From Acinetobacter cumulans (lineage in GTDB: Bacteria; Pseudomonadota; Gammaproteobacteria; Pseudomonadales; Moraxellaceae): 64,000 bases of DNA. This document shows, piece by piece, positions 1-9,087 of this stretch. Under the pieces are notes generated by a model, which worked only from the letters and a program-made list of their open reading frames with translations, did no database searches and was not told where the DNA came from. Location: NCBI RefSeq assembly GCF_003024525.3, contig NZ_CP035934.2:620001-684000 (forward strand). The letters are read 5' to 3'. The position numbers were made by a program, and so were the translations under genes. Positions within the stretch are counted from its first letter, which is position 1; the number at the start of each line of letters is the position of its first letter.

Positions 1-1555
1 TAAACCAAAAGGTTGACCCTTTTTCGGTCGGTGCACGTTCTTGGTTGTCTTCAAAGCCAATTTGACCATGCATGAGGTTGACCAATTGTTTAGAAATTGC
101 CAAACCAAGACCTGTACCGCCAAATTGACGTGTAACGGAGGCATCACCTTGTGAGAAGGATTCAAACAGCTTTTTACGGTCTGTGCCACTTAGGCCAATA
201 CCACTGTCTTGTACGCTAAAATGAAGTAGGCACTGGCCAATATCATCATGTTCCATTCGCACACGAACAATAATTTCACCATCAGGGGTGAACTTAATCG
301 CATTAGAAATTAAATTGGTCAAAATTTGTTTAAAACGTAAGGCATCACCAATCACATGCACGGGCACGTTGTCCGCATAGTAAAAGGTCATATCAATATG
401 CTTTTGTGCCGCTAAAGGCGAAAGCATGTCCATAACATCAAAAACGGCTTCTTCTAGATCAAAAGGTGCAGTTTCGAGTTCGAGTTTTCCGGCATCAATT
501 TTAGAAAAATCTAATACATCGTTAATGAGTGCCAGCAAATGTGCAGAAGATTTGCGAATGGTTTGTAAATATAAGTTTTGTTCATTGCTCAAATTACCTT
601 GGCGCAGTAACAGATGAATAAAGCCATCAATACTGTTTAAGGGTGTTCTGAGTTCATGGGAAATATTGGCTAAAAAAACCGATTTAGATTGATTGGCATG
701 AATCGCTTGGTCGCGTGCTTGACGGTAAGTGATATTTTGCACTTCTAAAGTATCGAGCGTACGGCGTAAATCGTCTTCGGTTTGTTCTGTATGTTCGCGT
801 AATTCTAAAAAACTAAAATGCAGACGATTGACCACGTTGGCAATGTCACGCTGTAAAAGGCGAAGCTCACCTGTACTGTTAATAATCATGTGCTGATCTA
901 AGGTGTCAGCATTGAGGCGTTGTAATTGCATACGAATTTCGTACATCGGTGCAATCCAGCGACGCGAATAGAAATTGAGGCATAACAATAATAAAAGTAG
1001 GGTCAGTAAACCTGTTGCGACCAACACCATCAGCACGCGATAGTGTGCAATTTCTAGAGGTTGGTTGTCGAGCTCAATCACCAGCCAGTAAGGCGTATTC
1101 ATTTCATCATGAATTTGTGTGGCATACACATTACTGTGATTTAAACGAATAGGCCCAATAAACTCTGATTTTTTGTTCTCTGCAAGCTTTGGCCATGGCG
1201 CATCATCTTGGAAGCCAAAACTAATTCTATTTTTTTCTTGGCTGTCTAAGATTGCAGCACGAATCAAATGTTTTTCGCTAAACATATTTTGCATGGCATT
1301 TCGTGCTTGATCGAATTGCCATGGATATTGTGCCAATAAGTTGAGCGCATCTTCGGATGCAGGCTGAAAACGCGTCAAAATCGCAATCGCCATTTGGCGT
1401 TGTTGTGCTTTGGCGGCATTGGAAGTTTCGCTAATGACCAAGGTTGCACCCACACATGCCAAAATTGTAATGGGCACAAAAATTAACGCAATGAGCTGTC
1501 CATAGGCATGATTTAAGTGTAGGCGTTTAAAAAGCTTTTTGTTGATATTTGACAT
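1..1555 (-). CDS. gacS: Hybrid sensor histidine kinase GacS/BarA, C-terminal part outside window
   Basis: About 518 N-terminal residues are visible; the frame stays open to the left edge. The start is the ATG at 1555. A first membrane segment lies near residues 18-42, a second near 175-195, then a HAMP-like linker. The H-box (SHELRTPLN) has its phosphoacceptor at about His300. Below it are an N box and the ATP-lid motifs DSGIGL and GTGLGL. Receiver and HPt domains expected for BarA/GacS would lie beyond the edge. The family controls CsrA/Rsm-antagonist small RNAs through GacA. The neighbourhood cysM-rlmD-relA resembles the barA-rlmD-relA region of enterobacteria, which supports the name. Divergent from cysM. 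Confidence 0.88.
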   Translation of the reverse strand, partial: MSNINKKLFKRLHLNHAYGQLIALIFVPITILACVGATLVISETSNAAKAQQRQMAIAILTRFQPASEDALNLLAQYPWQFDQARNAMQNMFSEKHLIRAAILDSQEKNRISFGFQDDAPWPKLAENKKSEFIGPIRLNHSNVYATQIHDEMNTPYWLVIELDNQPLEIAHYRVLMVLVATGLLTLLLLLLCLNFYSRRWIAPMYEIRMQLQRLNADTLDQHMIINSTGELRLLQRDIANVVNRLHFSFLELREHTEQTEDDLRRTLDTLEVQNITYRQARDQAIHANQSKSVFLANISHELRTPLNSIDGFIHLLLRQGNLSNEQNLYLQTIRKSSAHLLALINDVLDFSKIDAGKLELETAPFDLEEAVFDVMDMLSPLAAQKHIDMTFYYADNVPVHVIGDALRFKQILTNLISNAIKFTPDGEIIVRVRMEHDDIGQCLLHFSVQDSGIGLSGTDRKKLFESFSQGDASVTRQFGGTGLGLAISKQLVNLMHGQIGFEDNQERAPTEKGSTFWF

Positions 1556-1609
1556 GATTCAAGCAGTTTATTCCTTATGCACTGCATATTAGCATGCTTT
1601 ATTTGAAAC

Positions 1610-1673
1610 TGACTGCGCTTTAATCACTTTCACGAAAAAGCCCTGCAAATGGGTGCAGGCGCAGTCATTTTTT
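1610..1673 (+). terminator. Terminator-like nested hairpin upstream of cysM
   Basis: A 9-bp perfect outer stem (TGACTGCGC at 1610-1618, GCGCAGTCA at 1659-1667) encloses a hairpin CCTGCA/TGCAGG (1642-1659) and is followed directly by six T (1668-1673). On the other strand the inner hairpin is followed by GGCTTTTTC, also terminator-like. It lies between two divergent genes, so on the plus strand it would end a short leader RNA before cysM rather than close an upstream gene. Role inferred. Confidence 0.5.
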
Positions 1674-1708
1674 CATACAATAGGCGCACCTCGATATAGG
1701 TACAAATA

Positions 1709-2629
1709 ATGAGTAATACAACCCCTGATTTCCAAGCAGACGATTTTTTGTTAGACCATTATGTCGGAAAGACTCCGTTGGTGCGTTTACAGCGTCTGGC
1801 ATGTCACACTCAAGCAACTGTATTGGCCAAGTTAGAAGGCAATAACCCAGCAGGTTCAGTCAAAGACCGTCCAGCATATAATATGATTATGCAAGCTGAA
1901 AAGCGTGGACAGATCAAGCCGGGTGATACGTTAATTGAAGCGACAAGCGGAAATACAGGTATTGCATTGGCAATGGTTGCTGCCATGCGTGGTTATAAGA
2001 TGAAGCTGATTATGCCAGCCAACTCAAGCCAAGAACGAAAAGACGCGATGCGTGCCTACGGTGCAGAATTAATTGAATCTGCAAGCATGGAAGAAGCGCG
2101 TGATATGGCCGCGCAAATGCAAGCAGACGGCGTGGGCTTGGTTCTTAATCAATTTGGTAACCCAGATAATTCAGAAGCACATTACCTGACCACTGGCCCA
2201 GAAATTTGGGAGCAAACAGGCGGTAAAATTACTCACTTTGTGAGCGCGATGGGCACCACAGGCACCATCATGGGGATTTCAAAATACCTCAAAGAACAAA
2301 ATCCAGAGATTCAAATTGTTGGCTTACAGCCTTCTGAAGGTTCAAATATTGCAGGTATTCGCCGCTGGCCTACAGAATACTTGCCGACGATTTTTGATCC
2401 GAGTCGTGTCGACCGTATTATGGATATTCCGCAAATTGAAGCTGAAAAAACTGCCCGTAAAATGGCACGTGTTGAAGGCATTAGTGCAGGTACATCTTCA
2501 GGTGGTGCAGTATGGGCATCAGTGAAATTGGCTGAAGAGAATCCAGATGCTGTGATTGTTTGCATTATCTGTGACCGTGGCGATCGCTATTTATCTACAG
2601 GTTTATTCTCTGTGGTTGATGCTGAATAA
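1709..2629 (+). CDS. cysM: Cysteine synthase B
   Basis: A 306-residue PLP enzyme that makes cysteine from O-acetylserine and sulfide or thiosulfate in the cytoplasm. The PLP lysine motif NPAGSVKDR places the Schiff-base Lys at residue 52. TSGNTG (79-84) binds the substrate, and GTSSGG near residue 262 binds the PLP phosphate. The length and the basic/aromatic pattern after the TSGNTG loop fit CysM rather than CysK. The gene starts at ATG 1709, about 150 bp from the divergent gacS, and is followed after 21 bp by an exonuclease gene, suggesting co-transcription to relA. An unusual hairpin leader precedes it. Confidence 0.93.
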   Translation: MSNTTPDFQADDFLLDHYVGKTPLVRLQRLACHTQATVLAKLEGNNPAGSVKDRPAYNMIMQAEKRGQIKPGDTLIEATSGNTGIALAMVAAMRGYKMKLIMPANSSQERKDAMRAYGAELIESASMEEARDMAAQMQADGVGLVLNQFGNPDNSEAHYLTTGPEIWEQTGGKITHFVSAMGTTGTIMGISKYLKEQNPEIQIVGLQPSEGSNIAGIRRWPTEYLPTIFDPSRVDRIMDIPQIEAEKTARKMARVEGISAGTSSGGAVWASVKLAEENPDAVIVCIICDRGDRYLSTGLFSVVDAE

Positions 2630-2650
2630 TTTCGGGGTTGAAGAGTCTTT

Positions 2651-3469
2651 ATGCGTTTACCTATTTTAACTTTCGATATTGAAACTTTGACTGATTTAAA
2701 ATCAGGTGCGCATTTATACGGACTCGATTTACCCGAAGCCGATTTAGACGCGGCTTTGGCAAAGTTAAGACGCCAAGAAAGTGGTACAGACTTTCAGCGT
2801 TTGGCTTTGCATGAAATTGTCTGTATTTCAGGTTTTTGGTTAGATGAAAATGGCATGAAACTGTTTTCATTTAGCCGTGAAAACTATAGTGAAGCTGAAA
2901 TTTTAAAGCGCTTTTTATCTATTTTTGATAAACGCCAACCGACATTGGTAAGTTGGAATGGCTCGCAATTTGATGTCCCCGTGATTTTATTTCGTGCGAT
3001 GTATCATGGTCTATCTGCGCCAAGTTTATTTGATCAGGGCGAGATTGATTCACAAAAGCGTTATAATAACTACCAAAATCGCTATCACCACCGTCATGTC
3101 GATTTAATGGATGTCATGGCGATGTTTAATGGTCGTCATTTTCAAAAGCTGGATGACATTGCACATTTATTGGGTTTTCCTGGTAAGCGTGGTGATGGGG
3201 CATATCATGTGCCTGAATATGTCCGTACTGAACAGTGGCAACAGCTGACCAGCTATTGCGAAGGTGATGTGCTCAATACATGGTTGATTTATTTGCGCTG
3301 GCAATTGTTGAAGGGGCAAATTTTAGCCTCCGATCATCAACACTTGGTGCAATCGACCATTCAGTATTTAGCGACACAGCCACAACAGGCTGAATTTTTA
3401 GCGGTTTGGCGAGAAAATTCGAAACAAACCGATTTTACCCAATTTGATTTCCCATCTTCCACACATTAG
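2651..3469 (+). CDS. Predicted 3'-5' exonuclease, PolB-exonuclease-like
   Basis: A 272-residue protein of the family of 3'-5' exonucleases related to the proofreading domain of PolB. The DxE motif of Exo I is FDIETLT with Asp9 and Glu11; Exo II is SWNGSQFDVP with Asp108; the Exo III region is YCEGDVLNTW. These acidic residues should bind two metal ions. There is no polymerase domain. It lies in a tight plus-strand row with cysM (21 bp) and rlmD (6 bp). The substrate in the cell is unknown; a role in DNA or RNA end processing is inferred from the family only. Confidence 0.8.
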   Translation: MRLPILTFDIETLTDLKSGAHLYGLDLPEADLDAALAKLRRQESGTDFQRLALHEIVCISGFWLDENGMKLFSFSRENYSEAEILKRFLSIFDKRQPTLVSWNGSQFDVPVILFRAMYHGLSAPSLFDQGEIDSQKRYNNYQNRYHHRHVDLMDVMAMFNGRHFQKLDDIAHLLGFPGKRGDGAYHVPEYVRTEQWQQLTSYCEGDVLNTWLIYLRWQLLKGQILASDHQHLVQSTIQYLATQPQQAEFLAVWRENSKQTDFTQFDFPSSTH

Positions 3470-3475
3470 GTTCAC

Positions 3476-4891
3476 ATGAAATACAAAGCCAAGTCCCCAA
3501 AAGCACCAGCACTAAGCTATATTTTTCAAGTTGAGTCGCTGTCACATGAGGGGCGTGGCATTGCTCATTATGGTTCACACCCTGAGCATCCGATTGAAAA
3601 ACAGGGTAAAAAAGTTTTTATTCGTTATGCTTTACCTGGTGAAACTGTACGCGCAGTGATTACTCATACCGCAAAGCGTTTAGAAGAAGCGGATAGTCTA
3701 GAGCTTCTGAGTGCAGCCTCTACAATGCGTGTGCCTGCGCCGTGTCCGCACTTTGGGATTTGTGGTGGTTGTAATATGCAACACATTCACCCAGACGAAC
3801 AAATTCGTTTAAAGCAAGATGTACTAAAATCACATTTAACCCATTTTGCAGGATTAAGCCCGAAAGAATGGCTTTCGCCTTTACGCTCAGGTCGTGAGGA
3901 CTATCGCTGTAAAGCACGTATTGGTGTGCGCTATTTGCCTCATAAAGATAAATTGGTGGTGGGTTTTCGTGAAAATGCCAGCAATAAATTGACTTCTATT
4001 GACCGATGTATGGTCTTAGATCAGCAATTTGGTTCGATTACACGTTTAAAACAATTACTCCAAAGTCTAAAAGGCAAAGCTGACATCGGTCATGTAGAAT
4101 TAGCGATGGGGGATGCTGAAGTTGCTTTGCTGATTCGTCATACCGATAAATTATGTGACGCAGATGTCAACGAATTACGAAAATTTACGTTACAGAAACA
4201 GTGGCAACTTTATTTACAAGCAGCAGGGCCTGAAAGCTTAGTTCGAGAGGACGGCCAAGGGACTGAAATGCGTTTGCATTACAGATTAGAAGAATTTGAT
4301 ACGACTTTTGCCTTTAGTCCATTAGATTTTACTCAAGTAAATTCAAGTGTTAACCCGAAAATGGTGAAGCTGGCATGTGATTTGCTTCAATTGAAGCCAG
4401 GTGAGCGTGTTTTGGATTTATTTTGTGGTTTGGGTAATTTCTCTTTACCTTTGGCGCGCTGTGTTGGTGCACAAGGTGAAGTGGTAGCGGTTGAGGGAAG
4501 TGAAGAAATGGTCGCTCGAGGTACAGAAAATGCAAAAAACAATGCAATTTCTTGGTTGAGCTTCTATTCACAAGATTTAACAAAAGATTTTTCGCATCAA
4601 ACTTGGGCAAATCAGGGATTTGATGCATTATTGATTGATCCTCCACGCTCAGGTGCAGAAGAGGTTATGCATTATCTGCCCAAGTTTGGTGCAAAAAGAA
4701 TAGTTTATGTCTCATGTAATCCCGCAACACTCGCACGCGATGCAGGTGTGTTAGCACAGCAGGGTTATCAGCTGAGCCGGGCAGGTGTTATGGATATGTT
4801 TACGCATACTGGGCACGTAGAGTCTATCGCGTTATTTGAACAGATTGAACCAACCACTCAGATTGACGATGTAAGAAGTGATGAAGAGTAA
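3476..4891 (+). CDS. rlmD: 23S rRNA (uracil-1939-C5)-methyltransferase
   Basis: A 471-residue SAM-dependent RNA methyltransferase that makes m5U1939 in 23S rRNA. An N-terminal TRAM domain (about residues 12-75) is followed by a 4Fe-4S ligand set: Cys90, Cys96 and Cys99 are in one cluster and a later Cys near residue 178 probably completes it. The SAM motif is [16 protein letters not shown], the IDPPRSG motif is present, and the catalytic nucleophile is Cys414 in [12 protein letters not shown]. It starts 6 bp after the exonuclease and ends 17 bp before relA, the same order as rlmD-relA in E. coli. Confidence 0.94.
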   Translation: MKYKAKSPKAPALSYIFQVESLSHEGRGIAHYGSHPEHPIEKQGKKVFIRYALPGETVRAVITHTAKRLEEADSLELLSAASTMRVPAPCPHFGICGGCNMQHIHPDEQIRLKQDVLKSHLTHFAGLSPKEWLSPLRSGREDYRCKARIGVRYLPHKDKLVVGFRENASNKLTSIDRCMVLDQQFGSITRLKQLLQSLKGKADIGHVELAMGDAEVALLIRHTDKLCDADVNELRKFTLQKQWQLYLQAAGPESLVREDGQGTEMRLHYRLEEFDTTFAFSPLDFTQVNSSVNPKMVKLACDLLQLKPGERVLDLFCGLGNFSLPLARCVGAQGEVVAVEGSEEMVARGTENAKNNAISWLSFYSQDLTKDFSHQTWANQGFDALLIDPPRSGAEEVMHYLPKFGAKRIVYVSCNPATLARDAGVLAQQGYQLSRAGVMDMFTHTGHVESIALFEQIEPTTQIDDVRSDEE

Positions 4892-4908
4892 AAAAATAGG
4901 AGTAGGGT

Positions 4909-7215
4909 ATGGTCACAGTACGTGAACAGCTCCCGGGGCGTCTCAATGAGTTGTCTCAGGAAACGACTGTAGAACATGCCGATCAAGCACTACATGATCT
5001 AGACGAATGGCTAGATCGTGTGCGTGGCATACTAGATGGTGAATCATTATCACAGCTTGAAGAAGTTGCACATCTAACGCTACAAAAAGAGCTTGAGTCG
5101 ACGATTCATCATCGTTCCAATACCTTTTATACAGGTATTGAGATGGCTGATATCTTAGCGCATTTACACGTAGACGAAGATACCTTGTCGGCAGCGATGC
5201 TTTACCGTGGCGTACGTGAAGGTGTTATGTCGCTGGATGAAGTACATGAAAAATTCGGTGAACAAGTTTTCGCCTTGGTCAAAGGTACTTTGGCCATGGG
5301 TAAGCTTTCAGAGCTGATTGAACAAAATAAACGTCTGGAAGATCATTTTAATAATAACCAACGTGAACACTTAACTGGCATTTATAAAATGCTGATTTCC
5401 GTGACGGAAGATGTTCGAGTTGTTTTAATTAAGTTGGCAGAACGTACCTATGCTTTACGTGAATTGGCGCATTCTTCAAAAGAGCGTCAGGAACGTGTTG
5501 CACGTGAAATTTTAACAATTTACTCGCCATTGGCGCATCGCTTAGGCATTGCTCAGCTCAAATGGGAGCTAGAAGATCTGGCTTTTCGTTATCTGGCACC
5601 AGAGCGTTATAAAGAAATTGCGTCCTTATTGAATGAAAAGCGTTTAGAGCGCGAACAATATATTCAATTCGTTACCGATAAATTGCGCCAAGAACTGCTC
5701 GATCATGATATCGAAGCGGAAATTAACGGCCGAGTGAAGCACATTTATTCGATTTATCGAAAAATGAAAAGCAAGAACTTGAGTTTTGATCAGCTCTACG
5801 ACATTCGTGCCGTGCGTGTATTGGTAAAGAGCGTTCCAGAGTGTTATCACACCTTAGGGATTGTTCATCAAATCTGGCGTCATATTCCACATCAATTTGA
5901 TGACTATATTACCAATCCGAAAGCCAATGGTTACCGTTCATTGCATACGGCTGTGATTGCTGAAAATAAATCACTCGAAGTGCAAATTCGTACCCAAACT
6001 ATGCACCAAGAAGCTGAATTGGGTGTGTGTTCACACTTTAACTACAAAGAAGGGTCGAAAAACACCGACCATTCTTTTAACCATCGTTTACATTCATTAC
6101 GTTCGGTTTTAGAACATTATCAAGAACGTAATGATGCTAGTGCACATAAAGATGAAGAAGGTGAAGAAAGTTTTGAGCAAATTCAAGACTTCGAAGGCTT
6201 TGAAAAAATTTATGTGTTTAGTCGTGATGGTGACATTAAAGAATTACCTCGTGGCGCAACTGTATTAGACTTTGCTTATCACGTGCATACGCAGGTCGGC
6301 AATAAATGTTATGCCGCACGGGTCAATCAGCGTTATGTTCCTCTCACTTACACTTTAAAAACAGGTGAGCAAGTTGAGATCTTAACCAAGAAAGACCGTG
6401 AACCAAACCGTGATTGGATTGTCAATTCGCTGGGTTACATTAAAACTGCCCGCGCGCGTGATAAGTTACGTCATTGGTTCCGCCAACAAGATCGAAGTAA
6501 GAACTTAGAAGTTGGACGTGAGATTCTAAATAAAGAACTTGCACGTTTGGCGATTCACCCGAAAAGTATTGATCTAAATGACTATTGCAGTCACTTCAAT
6601 GTCAAAACGGGCGAAGATATTCTGATTGGATTGGTGAGTGGCGATATTAGCCTGCATGCGCTGATTAATCAGGTGAACCGTCACATGCACTTAGATCAGG
6701 ATGAGCCTGAACTGGTGCTGAAGCCGACATTAAACCCGCGTGCCAGCCATACACTGTCTGCACATGGTATTTTAATTGATGGTTTAGACAATGTAGAGCT
6801 ACATGTGGCTCAGTGCTGTCAGCCTGTACATGGTGAATCGATTGGGGGCTATATCACACTTAATCGTGGCGTGAGTATTCATAAAGTTGCATGCCCTGAC
6901 TACATGCGTATGATTCAGCAAGAGCCTGAACGTGCAGTAGAAGCAGATTGGGAAATGCAACCAACGCGTGGTCAAAGCGTACAAATTGTGGTGGAAGCAT
7001 ACGACCGCCGTGGTTTACTGAAAGACTTAACGCAGGTGATTTTCTCAGACCAAATTAACATTCGTCAGGTGAATACCATTTCAGAGTCTGATGGTATTGC
7101 CAACATGAAATTGTTAATTGAAGTTAAGGGTTTGGCACAGCTTTCACGTCTACTCGCACGACTTGAGCAGCAGCCTGGCATTATTAGTGCACGACGTTTA
7201 GTTCAAGGGAATTAA
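4909..7215 (+). CDS. relA: GTP pyrophosphokinase RelA
   Basis: A 768-residue stringent-response (p)ppGpp synthetase. The N-terminal hydrolase-like domain has lost the catalytic His-Asp pair: where SpoT proteins have an HD, this one reads LYRGVREG, so it should be synthetase-only, as RelA is. Next come the synthetase domain (about residues 240-350, with YDIRAVRVLV and NGYRSLHT), a TGS domain starting KIYVFSRDGDIKELP, a zinc-finger-like Cys region (VAQCCQPVHG) and a C-terminal ACT domain for ribosome and tRNA sensing. A clear terminator follows at 7252. It is probably the last gene of the cysM-exonuclease-rlmD-relA run. Confidence 0.95.
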   Translation: MVTVREQLPGRLNELSQETTVEHADQALHDLDEWLDRVRGILDGESLSQLEEVAHLTLQKELESTIHHRSNTFYTGIEMADILAHLHVDEDTLSAAMLYRGVREGVMSLDEVHEKFGEQVFALVKGTLAMGKLSELIEQNKRLEDHFNNNQREHLTGIYKMLISVTEDVRVVLIKLAERTYALRELAHSSKERQERVAREILTIYSPLAHRLGIAQLKWELEDLAFRYLAPERYKEIASLLNEKRLEREQYIQFVTDKLRQELLDHDIEAEINGRVKHIYSIYRKMKSKNLSFDQLYDIRAVRVLVKSVPECYHTLGIVHQIWRHIPHQFDDYITNPKANGYRSLHTAVIAENKSLEVQIRTQTMHQEAELGVCSHFNYKEGSKNTDHSFNHRLHSLRSVLEHYQERNDASAHKDEEGEESFEQIQDFEGFEKIYVFSRDGDIKELPRGATVLDFAYHVHTQVGNKCYAARVNQRYVPLTYTLKTGEQVEILTKKDREPNRDWIVNSLGYIKTARARDKLRHWFRQQDRSKNLEVGREILNKELARLAIHPKSIDLNDYCSHFNVKTGEDILIGLVSGDISLHALINQVNRHMHLDQDEPELVLKPTLNPRASHTLSAHGILIDGLDNVELHVAQCCQPVHGESIGGYITLNRGVSIHKVACPDYMRMIQQEPERAVEADWEMQPTRGQSVQIVVEAYDRRGLLKDLTQVIFSDQINIRQVNTISESDGIANMKLLIEVKGLAQLSRLLARLEQQPGIISARRLVQGN

Positions 7216-7251
7216 GCTTCTCATTTAATATAATAGCTTCATAAATTGATG

Positions 7252-7281
7252 AAAAAACCCGCATGTCAATGCGGGTTTTTT
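7252..7281 (+). terminator. relA terminator
   Basis: An A-run, the stem CCCGCAT/ATGCGGG with loop gtca, and a six-T run lie 37 bp after the relA stop codon. This is a standard intrinsic terminator, nearly symmetrical. Confidence 0.85.
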
Positions 7282-7329
7282 CATGTAATGTATTATCAAT
7301 GATCATTAAAACAATACATATTGCGATTT

Positions 7330-7995
7330 ATGACGCTTTCAGAACGACGCAGAGATAATCTAAATCAGTGGTTTGAATATTTAATGCAAACGCAGTTTCA
7401 AACCGGAAAAGCCATTTGTGAGCATTATGGTTTGAGTGTGGCTGAAGTTTCTCAAATGTTAAATAGCCACCGACCGATTTCACAAAAAACAGCACGCTTG
7501 CTTGAGCAGCAATTGCAGTTGGCTGAGGGGGCTTTAGATTTAGAGGAAATGCTTCAATACTGCACTCAGCAGGTACAAGTATCGCAACCTTTACATCATA
7601 TAAGCATTGGTCAAAAAATTGAGCATTATGCAATGGCGAGTGTGCAAGCGCAGGTTTTCGCTTTGGAAATAAGCTCGGATGTACTCAGCGCAAATGTAGA
7701 CTTACATGGGAAAAGTTCTAAGGATTTATATCAGATCGGTATTACGGGCTCGGATTATGCCCCCATGTTAAATGCAGGCTGGACGGTGCTGTGTAATCGG
7801 GCTTTAGACGCGCAGGCACAGGATTGGGTCTGTGTAAAATTGGTCAATGAGTTATGTTTATTTTTACAGTTTGTACGAACGACCACGACAGAGCATTATT
7901 TTCAAAGTTTAGACCAGAAAAAAGCGGTGAGTTTTGCCTGTGCTGATGTGCGACATATCGATCCAATCGTTATGATTTATACACGTTCTGATTGA
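7330..7995 (+). CDS. CI-like HTH regulator with degenerate S24 domain
   Basis: 221 residues from ATG 7330; a TTG at 7321 in the same frame is possible but neither has a good Shine-Dalgarno site. The N-terminal part (about residues 20-60, TGKAICEHYGLSVAEVSQMLN) looks like a Cro/CI helix-turn-helix. The C-terminal part (about 135-200) resembles the S24/LexA fold, including GSDYAPMLNAGWTVL, which matches the usual GDSMxPxxxxGxxVL pattern but has Asp-Tyr in place of catalytic Ser-Met. A non-cleaving repressor is therefore inferred. No phage genes are nearby, so it is a stand-alone chromosomal regulator. Target unknown. Confidence 0.6.
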   Translation: MTLSERRRDNLNQWFEYLMQTQFQTGKAICEHYGLSVAEVSQMLNSHRPISQKTARLLEQQLQLAEGALDLEEMLQYCTQQVQVSQPLHHISIGQKIEHYAMASVQAQVFALEISSDVLSANVDLHGKSSKDLYQIGITGSDYAPMLNAGWTVLCNRALDAQAQDWVCVKLVNELCLFLQFVRTTTTEHYFQSLDQKKAVSFACADVRHIDPIVMIYTRSD

Positions 7996-8062
7996 AATTG
8001 GCATAGTAATATTGGCCATTTTTAGGGCTGTAAAATATTTGATAGGATTGCAATAACGCAAT

Positions 8063-8091
8063 AAAAAACCCATCCGAAGATGGGCTTTTTA
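8063..8091. terminator. Bidirectional terminator between HTH gene and secF
   Basis: The stem CCCATC/GATGGG with loop cgaa is flanked by six A on the left and five T on the right, so it can end transcription from both the regulator gene (plus) and secF (minus). Confidence 0.8.
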
Positions 8092-8105
8092 TGTGGTTAG
8101 CTCAA

Positions 8106-9077
8106 TTAGTGAGGAATTTCTTCTTCATCAAATTCAGGTTTAACTTGTACGATAAAGTCTTGACGGTTGAGACCACGCCATAAAGCGAAAGCCGTACCAA
8201 TGTAAATAGATGAGTAAGTACCCACAAATACACCAACAAACATCGCAACAGAGAACCATTTAAGGCCATCACCACCCAAGAACATCATGGCTAAAACAAC
8301 CAATAATAATGTCATTGAGGTATGAACTGTACGACGTAAAGTTTCAGTTAAGGCAATGTTGATGATCTCAACAGGCTCAGCACCGCGAATCTTACGGAAG
8401 TTTTCACGGATACGGTCTGATACCACGATGTTATCGTTAAGAGAGAAACCGATAATGGCCAAAATTGCCGCCAATACTGTTAAGTCGAATGGCCACTGCA
8501 TGAGGGCAAAAATACCCAGTGTCACGATAATATCGTGAAACAAAGAGAGCACTGCGCCCATTGCAAGTTTGAATTCGAAACGAATCGTGACGTAAACCAG
8601 CATTAACAACAGAGCAAGTGCAACAGCACCACCCGAACGTAGATAAAGCTCGTTACCAACTTGGCCACCCACGACATCTACTTTATGCACTTCAGCTTTG
8701 TTACCAGGTAACTGTGCTGCTGCTGTAATCTCTTTGGTTAAATCAGCTGCTTCTGCATGTTCTTGTACAGGCATACGGACCATAAGGTCACGGTTTGAGC
8801 CTAATGTCTGTACTACAGAGTCTTTGAAGCCAGCCTGAGCAAGTGCAGCTGTTACATCCGTAGCTTGCACAGGCTTGCTATAGTTGAGTTCCGCAGATAC
8901 ACCACCCGTAAAGTCTAAACCGAGGTTTAGACCTTTGGTCGTAATAAAGAAAACACTGGCAACGGTGAGCAGAATTGAAATGATGGCAGCAGGCACTGAA
9001 ATCTTCATGAACGGAATTACACGTTCATTGTCTGGTCGGCCGTATTTTTTAGGATCCAATTGAGTATTGTCAGTCAT
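8106..9077 (-). CDS. secF: Protein translocase subunit SecF
   Basis: A 323-residue inner-membrane protein that works with SecD, using the proton-motive force to pull preproteins through SecYEG. There is one N-terminal membrane helix (about residues 25-48), a periplasmic domain beginning with the GLDFTGGV motif, and a five-helix RND-type bundle from about residue 150 including NDNIVVSDRIRENFR. The length is close to E. coli SecF (323). It starts 10 bp after secD and is last in the yajC-secD-secF unit, ahead of a bidirectional terminator. Confidence 0.95.
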   Translation of the reverse strand: MTDNTQLDPKKYGRPDNERVIPFMKISVPAAIISILLTVASVFFITTKGLNLGLDFTGGVSAELNYSKPVQATDVTAALAQAGFKDSVVQTLGSNRDLMVRMPVQEHAEAADLTKEITAAAQLPGNKAEVHKVDVVGGQVGNELYLRSGGAVALALLLMLVYVTIRFEFKLAMGAVLSLFHDIIVTLGIFALMQWPFDLTVLAAILAIIGFSLNDNIVVSDRIRENFRKIRGAEPVEIINIALTETLRRTVHTSMTLLLVVLAMMFLGGDGLKWFSVAMFVGVFVGTYSSIYIGTAFALWRGLNRQDFIVQVKPEFDEEEIPH

Positions 9078-9087
9078 GATCGATCTC

